Source of the DNA: Vitreoscilla sp.
Lineage (GTDB): Bacteria; Pseudomonadota; Gammaproteobacteria; Burkholderiales; Burkholderiaceae
NCBI GenBank assembly: GCA_014378125.1
Contig: JACMOG010000056.1
Location: 1 to 5,227, forward strand
Length of the DNA: 5,227 nucleotides
Direction: 5' to 3'
Positions 1 through 5,227 of this stretch are shown here, one piece after another. Each line of letters opens with the position of its first letter. Within the stretch, counting starts at the first letter, position 1. The notes beneath the pieces are model-generated. The model did no database searches. It worked only from the letters and a program-made list of their open reading frames with translations, and was not told where the DNA came from. The translations under genes and the position numbers were made by a program.

Positions 1-944
1 GCCGCCGCGGCCAGGGCCGCGTCCACCTCCTCGTTGGTGCGCGCGGACGGCGTGCCGGCCGCCGGCGGCGCGATCGCGGTCTCCTGCTGCGCCGCCGACA
101 GCACCCGCCCGGCCTCCGCCTTCGTCGCGATCTCCGCCGTGACGGCGGACACGCTGGCGCCGCCATGCGTGAGCCAGCCCGCCTTCCAGGCCACGCCGCC
201 GCCGATCAGCGCGATGACCGCGCCCATTCCGGCGGCCAGCGCGAACTTGAACGGCTCACCCGACGGGGCGCGGGCACGCGCGACCTTTGGCGTGCCGGCG
301 CCGGCGGTCCGCGCCGCGGGTGCCGCGCCGGGCGTGGCGAGCATCGGGATCACCGCCGGCTTGTCGTAGACGCCCGCGCCGCTGCTCAACGAATGCTCGT
401 TGCGCGGCGCGGCGCCGGGGCTGCGCTCGGTGCGCGGGGCCTGGCGCGCCTCGTGGAGGAAGCGCGCCTGCGCGCCGCTGCGGGTCTTGATGGGCGTCTG
501 GGCGATGGACGGGCCGGGAAAGGCGCGCACGTCCTGGAACGCCATGCCGGGGTTGAACCCGGCGCCGACGAGATTGCGCGGCGCGCCGCCGTGCGGCACG
601 TCGGCCTGCGGCGCACGCACCGACTGGTCGAGCGAGGCGTATTCAGTACGCACCCAGTTGGCCGGGTCGATGTCGCCCTCCGCATCGCCCTCGCCAGCCG
701 CGCCCTCGGCGGCGAGCTGCGAATCGGTGAACGAGGCCCGGGCCAGCGCGCGGGTGGCGGCCAGCGCCGCGGAGGCGCGTTGGGAGCGTTCGATCTCGCG
801 TTCGATCGGCGAATGGGCCTTCGCGGCGGCGGGAGCCACATGCTGGGGGAACTCGGGAAGCGACCGGTCGGCGGAAGGCGCCGACGGGACGTCGCCCCGG
901 TCAGAGTCCGCGAGGGACCGCTGCAGAGGTTCTGGATGGCTCAT
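1..944 (-). CDS. Unrecognised Ala/Pro-rich single-pass membrane protein, N-terminal part (C-terminus beyond left edge)
   Basis: The minus strand is open from an ATG at 944-942 to the left edge: 314 codons with no stop. An in-frame TGA at 962-960, six codons upstream of the ATG and with no usable start between them, fixes the start; the Shine-Dalgarno is weak (only a GAG-like stretch). Third codon positions are strongly G/C, as expected for a real gene in this genome. I do not recognise the family. Residues 1-230 are hydrophilic, rich in Ala, Pro, Arg and Ser and probably disordered, with a less repetitive island around residues 90-170 (NWVRTEY at 96-102). Basic residues (KVARARAP) precede one hydrophobic segment at about 232-258 (FKFALAAGMGAVIALIGGG then VAWKAGWL). 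By the positive-inside rule this suggests a cytoplasmic N-terminus and a periplasmic C-terminus. There is no signal peptide. It is divergent from gcvT, so a shared function is not implied. Confidence is high that it is coding and low on function. Confidence 0.72.
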   Translation of the reverse strand, partial: MSHPEPLQRSLADSDRGDVPSAPSADRSLPEFPQHVAPAAAKAHSPIEREIERSQRASAALAATRALARASFTDSQLAAEGAAGEGDAEGDIDPANWVRTEYASLDQSVRAPQADVPHGGAPRNLVGAGFNPGMAFQDVRAFPGPSIAQTPIKTRSGAQARFLHEARQAPRTERSPGAAPRNEHSLSSGAGVYDKPAVIPMLATPGAAPAARTAGAGTPKVARARAPSGEPFKFALAAGMGAVIALIGGGVAWKAGWLTHGGASVSAVTAEIATKAEAGRVLSAAQQETAIAPPAAGTPSARTNEEVDAALAAA

Positions 945-1189
945 GACATTGCTCGGGAATCAACCGGCCGCAGGTTCGGTTCGAGCAGAACGACTCGCCG
1001 GCAAAGTCCCGACGCCAACACCGCTCCCCTTGTGTTCTCCACCGCGCGACTATCCGGTGGGAAATTGTTCTTTGGGCAAATTCTCCATGGAAACGTCGCG
1101 TTGGCAACAGATATTTACACCGCCCGCCGCATAAAACACCGTTGCACGCATCTGCCTTGCCGCTCCCGGACACGATGCTAAACTGCGCG
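945..1189. other. Divergent intergenic region without a gene
   Basis: These bases separate the starts of the leftward membrane-protein gene and the rightward gcv transcript. The part at about 1060-1140 is clearly more A/T-rich than its surroundings (for example AAATTGTTC, GATATTTACAC and CATAAAAC), as expected for a region holding promoters. Open frames crossing it have no ribosome binding site and no recognisable protein, so I see no small gene. A six-base inverted repeat (CCACCG at 1039-1044 and CGGTGG at 1055-1060, ten-base loop) lies here but has no U-run on either side. I could not identify a convincing leftward promoter. Confidence 0.6.
1157..1184 (+). promoter_or_regulatory. Possible sigma70 promoter of the gcv operon
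   Basis: TTGCCG at 1157-1162 (four of six matches to TTGACA) is followed after 16 bases by TAAACT at 1179-1184 (four of six matches to TATAAT). Initiation about seven bases downstream would fall near 1191, which is where the first riboswitch helix begins (1190). That agreement supports the assignment more than the weak boxes do. No operator for a GcvA-like regulator could be recognised. Confidence 0.4.
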
Positions 1190-1293
1190 CTTGTCAGGAG
1201 AGAGTCGAATCCCGCGTGTCGTGCGCTGGTGTCGGCCGCCGAAGGCGCAGGGGCCCGAAAAGCCCCGAACGCTCAGGCAAAAGGACTGACGAG
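1190..1293 (+). ncRNA. Glycine aptamer 1
   Basis: The closing helix P1 pairs CTTGTCAG (1190-1197) with CTGACGAG (1286-1293), eight pairs including one G-U. Within it, GGAGAG (1198-1203) faces CGCTC (1270-1274) with one mismatch. TGCGC (1222-1226) can pair with GCGCA (1245-1249) around the conserved CCGAAGG. GGGGC (1250-1254) pairs with GCCCC (1262-1266), closing a seven-base CCGAAAA loop. The conserved GCTCAGGCAAAAGGAC follows. Confidence 0.88.
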
Positions 1294-1314
1294 ACGCCCG
1301 TCGACCACGGGCGT
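1294..1314 (+). other. Hairpin in the linker between the two glycine aptamers
   Basis: ACGCCCG (1294-1300) pairs perfectly with CGGGCGT (1308-1314), leaving the loop TCGACCA. It starts on the base after the P1 helix of aptamer 1 and ends one base before the P1 helix of aptamer 2 (starting at 1316). It therefore takes up nearly the whole inter-aptamer linker. Confidence 0.75.
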
Positions 1315-1315
1315 T

Positions 1316-1435
1316 CCTCACTGGAGAGAGGCGATGCGGCCGGGGTCGAGAGACCACGGCGAGATCGTCCACCGAAGGGGCAAGCGGCGCCGCACACCGG
1401 CGCTGCCAATCTCTCAGGTAAAGCGGACAGCGAGG
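1316..1435 (+). ncRNA. Glycine aptamer 2
   Basis: The closing helix P1 pairs CCTCACTG (1316-1323) with CAGCGAGG (1428-1435), eight positions with one A-C mismatch. GAGAG (1324-1328) pairs fully with CTCTC (1411-1415). GCGGCGCC (1384-1391) pairs with GGCGCTGC (1399-1406) with one G-U, closing the loop GCACACC. The core ACCGAAGGGGCAA and CTCTCAGGTAAAGCGGAC match the consensus better than aptamer 1 does. The 3' strand of P1 is shared with the downstream expression-platform stem. Confidence 0.9.
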
Positions 1436-1477
1436 GCATCCACCCGCCCTATAACAGGGGCGGCCCGACTGCCCTCG
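1431..1477 (+). promoter_or_regulatory. Riboswitch expression platform: stem competing with aptamer 2 P1, next to the gcvT ribosome binding site
   Basis: CGAGGGCA (1431-1438) is perfectly complementary to TGCCCTCG (1470-1477). An inner stem pairs CCGCCC (1444-1449) with GGGCGG (1458-1463) around an A/T-rich loop. Bases 1431-1435 also form the 3' strand of aptamer 2 P1, so this stem and the glycine-bound aptamer cannot both form. The stem ends on the base before AAGGA (1478-1482), the gcvT Shine-Dalgarno; a run of five T follows at 1483-1487. Without glycine the stem could hinder ribosome loading or promote termination; with glycine, P1 would prevent it. The five-base gap before the T-run makes a classic intrinsic terminator less likely than translational control. 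Confidence 0.65.
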
Positions 1478-1482
1478 AAGGA
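1478..1482 (+). promoter_or_regulatory. Ribosome binding site of gcvT
   Basis: AAGGA lies eight bases before the ATG at 1491 and fixes that start. It directly abuts the expression-platform stem of the riboswitch, so access to it is probably what glycine controls. Confidence 0.75.
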
Positions 1483-1490
1483 TTTTTCCC

Positions 1491-2621
1491 ATGTCCGCCG
1501 ACACCTCTGCCGCCCCGCTGCTCCACACCCCCCTGCACGCCCTGCACCTCGAACTCGGCGCCCGCATGGTGCCGTTCGCCGGCTACGCCATGCCGGTGCA
1601 GTACCCGGCGGGCATCCTGGCCGAGCACCGCCAGTGCCGCCACGAGGCCGCGCTGTTCGACGTGTCGCACATGGGCCAGCTGCTGCTCGAGGGCCCCGCC
1701 GCCGCCGCCGCGCTCGAGACGCTGGTGCCCGTGGACGTCATCGACCTGCCGCTCGGCAAGCAGCGCTACGCGCTCTTCACCAACGCCCAGGGCGGCCTGC
1801 TCGACGACCTGATGATCACGCACCGCGAGGACGGCCTGTTCGTCATCGTCAACGCCGGATGCAAGGACGCCGACCTGCAACACCTGCGCGACCACATCGG
1901 CCAGCGCTGCGAGATCGTCACGATGTTCGACCGCGCGCTGCTGGCGCTGCAGGGCCCGATGGCCGTGCACGCGATCGCGCGCCTGTCGCCCGGCATCGAG
2001 AAGCTCACGTTCATGACCGGCGGCTTCTTCGACGTGGCGGGCATCGCCTGCTACGTCACGCGCTCGGGCTACACCGGCGAGGACGGCTTCGAGCTCCCCG
2101 TGCCCACCGCCGACGCCGACACGCTGGCCCGCACGCTGCTGGCCCAGCCCGAGGTCAAGCCCGTGGGCCTGGGCGCGCGCGACTCGCTGCGCCTCGAGGC
2201 CGGCCTGTGCCTGTACGGCCACGACATCGGCACCACCACCACGCCGGTCGAGGCCGCGCTCACCTGGGCCATCCAGAAGGGGCGCCGCCCGGGCGGGGCG
2301 GGCGAAGGCGGCTACCCCGGCGCGGACGTCATCGGCAAGCAGCTCACCGTGGGCGCCATGAGCAAGCGCGTGGGCCTCGTCGGCCTCGAGCGAGCGCCGG
2401 TGCGCGAGGGCACCGTGATCGTCGACGCGCACGGCAGCAAGCTGGGCGTGGTCACCAGCGGCACGCTGGCGCCCACCGTCAACCAGCCGGTGGCCATGGC
2501 CTACCTGCCCGTCGACCACGCGGTAATCGCCCACGAGGTGTACGCCGAGGTGCGCGGCAAGCGCCTGCCGATGCGCGTGGCCCCCATGCCTTTCACGCCC
2601 AACCGCTACTACCGCGGCTGA
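1491..2621 (+). CDS. gcvT: Glycine cleavage system T-protein (aminomethyltransferase)
   Basis: This 376-residue cytoplasmic protein transfers the methylene carbon from aminomethyl-dihydrolipoyl GcvH to tetrahydrofolate, yielding 5,10-methylene-THF and ammonia (EC 2.1.2.10). Its length is close to E. coli GcvT (about 364). Family motifs run in order: PFAGYAMPVQYPAGI (28-42), LFDVSHMGQ (55-63), GGLLDDL (101-107, containing the conserved catalytic Asp at 105 or 106), SGYTGEDGFEL (192-202), GLGARDSLRLEAGLCLYGHD (226-245) and VTSGTLAPTVNQPVAMAYLP (321-340) in the C-terminal barrel. The start at 1491 is supported by AAGGA eight bases upstream and by the family N-terminus. The GRRPGGAGEGGYPGAD segment (264-279) differs from E. 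coli and resembles what I recall from beta-proteobacterial T-proteins. It is the first gene of the operon, controlled by the glycine riboswitch in its leader. No truncation or frameshift is seen. Confidence 0.97.
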   Translation: MSADTSAAPLLHTPLHALHLELGARMVPFAGYAMPVQYPAGILAEHRQCRHEAALFDVSHMGQLLLEGPAAAAALETLVPVDVIDLPLGKQRYALFTNAQGGLLDDLMITHREDGLFVIVNAGCKDADLQHLRDHIGQRCEIVTMFDRALLALQGPMAVHAIARLSPGIEKLTFMTGGFFDVAGIACYVTRSGYTGEDGFELPVPTADADTLARTLLAQPEVKPVGLGARDSLRLEAGLCLYGHDIGTTTTPVEAALTWAIQKGRRPGGAGEGGYPGADVIGKQLTVGAMSKRVGLVGLERAPVREGTVIVDAHGSKLGVVTSGTLAPTVNQPVAMAYLPVDHAVIAHEVYAEVRGKRLPMRVAPMPFTPNRYYRG

Positions 2622-2666
2622 GCCCATTTGCAGTCCCCTTCCTTTTTCCTCCCAGCCCACTCTCCC

Positions 2667-2671
2667 AGGAG
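2667..2671 (+). promoter_or_regulatory. Ribosome binding site of gcvH
   Basis: AGGAG sits six bases before the ATG at 2678 and is the strongest Shine-Dalgarno in the operon. It fits the usual need for GcvH in excess over the other subunits. It also settles the start, since the frame is open far upstream by chance. Confidence 0.75.
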
Positions 2672-2677
2672 CCTCGC

Positions 2678-3052
2678 ATGACGACCAAGTTCACGACCGA
2701 CCACGAATGGATCAACATCGAAGACCATGACGCCGCCGTCGTGGGCATCACGTTGCACGCGCAGGACGCGCTGGGCGACGTCGTGTTCGTCGACCTGCCC
2801 ACCGTGGGCCGCACGTTCGCCAAGGGCGAGATCTCGGGCGTCGTCGAGTCGGTGAAGGCCGCCGCCGACATCTACATGCCGGTGTCCGGCGAGGTCGTCG
2901 AGATCAACGAGAAGCTGCGCGACGAGCCGGCGCTGGCCAACACCGACCCGCTGGGCGAAGGCTGGTTCTTCAAGGTGAAGATCTCCAACATGGCCGAGTT
3001 CGACGAGCTGATGGACGGCCCCGGCTACGACGCGCTGCTGAAGACGCTCTGA
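2678..3052 (+). CDS. gcvH: Glycine cleavage system H-protein (lipoyl carrier)
   Basis: This 124-residue protein, close to the E. coli length of about 129, is the mobile carrier of the complex. Its lipoylated lysine takes the aminomethyl group from GcvP, presents it to GcvT and is reoxidised by the L-protein. The N-terminal TTDHEWI (6-12), [19 protein letters not shown] (23-41) and the lipoyl-site motif [17 protein letters not shown] (57-73) are typical, with Lys60 as the expected attachment residue. [24 protein letters not shown] (77-100) is the usual C-terminal half. The start is chosen by the AGGAG six bases upstream and by homology. The same frame stays open well upstream across gcvT, but that stretch is Arg/Pro/His-rich shadow sequence. 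It lies 56 bases after gcvT and 55 before gcvP, so it is co-transcribed. Lipoylation needs LipA/LipB or LplA, which are not encoded here. Confidence 0.97.
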   Translation: MTTKFTTDHEWINIEDHDAAVVGITLHAQDALGDVVFVDLPTVGRTFAKGEISGVVESVKAAADIYMPVSGEVVEINEKLRDEPALANTDPLGEGWFFKVKISNMAEFDELMDGPGYDALLKTL

Positions 3053-3107
3053 TCGCCCCGCTGTCCTGCCCCCGCCTTCGCTGACCCCCCTGCCTGGAAC
3101 CTTCTTC

Positions 3108-5227
<2,120 letters not shown>

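Larger units (their letters stand above)
1190..1477 (+). ncRNA. Tandem glycine riboswitch in the gcvT leader
   Basis: This untranslated leader holds two copies of the glycine aptamer signature: GGAGAG, then CCGAAGG, then CTCAGG followed by GGAC. The first copy has GGAGAG at 1198-1203, GCCGAAGG at 1238-1245 and GCTCAGGCAAAAGGAC at 1271-1286. The second has GGAGAG at 1323-1328, ACCGAAGGGGCAA at 1371-1383 and CTCTCAGGTAAAGCGGAC at 1411-1428. A seven-base-pair hairpin fills the linker, and a long stem follows aptamer 2 up to the gcvT ribosome binding site. The class is known to sense glycine and usually activates glycine cleavage genes when glycine is high; its position 13 bases ahead of gcvT fits exactly. 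The identification is firm; the switching mechanism is inferred from the pairing. Confidence 0.95.

Noticed and set aside
1039..1060. Inverted repeat CCACCG/CGGTGG considered as a terminator or operator
   Set aside because: Only six pairs with a ten-base loop and no U-run on either strand; it lies between two divergent starts, where no terminator is expected, and it resembles no operator I know.
1101..1135. TTGGCA (1101) with CATAAA (1130) considered as an alternative gcv promoter
   Set aside because: The spacing of 23 bases is too long for sigma70, and the implied start would not match the start of the riboswitch.
165..1181. 338-residue plus-strand frame across the left part of the window
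   Set aside because: It is Arg/Gly/Ala-rich, crosses the promoter region, and overlaps the minus-strand gene, whose composition and third-position G/C bias are far more protein-like.
1314..1318. TTCCT in the inter-aptamer region considered as an anti-Shine-Dalgarno for AAGGA at 1478-1482
   Set aside because: Only four consecutive pairs (TCCT with AGGA) over a long distance; the 1431-1438/1470-1477 stem is a much better supported control element.
1449..2660. 403-residue open frame opposite gcvT
   Set aside because: It is His/Ala/Gly/Arg-rich antisense of gcvT, with no ribosome binding site and no motif. The plus-strand GcvT match is unambiguous.
1142..3052. One long plus-strand frame that reads through the riboswitch and gcvT shadow into gcvH, looking like a 636-residue fusion
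   Set aside because: The part before 2678 is Arg/Pro/His-rich with no family motifs, overlaps the well-supported gcvT and riboswitch, and is open only because stops are rare at this GC content. The real gcvH start has AGGAG six bases upstream.

Overview
This window carries the glycine cleavage operon of a high-GC proteobacterium, most likely a member of the Burkholderiales. That placement is an inference from the strong G/C preference at third codon positions, from the tandem glycine riboswitch ahead of gcvT followed by gcvT-gcvH-gcvP, and from a GcvT variant segment (IQKGRRPGGAGEGGYPGAD) that I associate with beta-proteobacterial T-proteins. The genus cannot be fixed from the sequence alone.

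Layout: (1) Positions 1-944, minus strand: the N-terminal 314 codons of an unrecognised Ala/Pro-rich protein with one predicted membrane segment; its stop codon lies beyond the left edge. (2) Positions 945-1189: a divergent upstream region with no gene; a weak sigma70-like promoter reading toward gcvT sits at its right end. (3) Positions 1190-1477: a tandem glycine riboswitch, with two aptamers separated by a linker hairpin, then an expression-platform stem that shares bases with the closing helix of aptamer 2 and ends right beside the gcvT ribosome binding site. (4) gcvT 1491-2621, gcvH 2678-3052 and gcvP 3108 to beyond the right edge, all on the plus strand, separated by two pyrimidine-rich spacers of 56 and 55 bases.

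How the parts work together: when glycine is abundant, the riboswitch should raise expression of gcvTHP. GcvP (P-protein) decarboxylates glycine and loads the aminomethyl group on the lipoyl arm of GcvH. GcvT passes the one-carbon unit to tetrahydrofolate and releases ammonia. The fourth component, dihydrolipoyl dehydrogenase (L-protein), is not encoded here and must come from elsewhere in the genome.

I see no mobile element, CRISPR array, tRNA, rRNA or evident novel multi-gene system. The parts most worth a second look are the riboswitch architecture (linker hairpin and mutually exclusive stem) and the unidentified divergent membrane protein.
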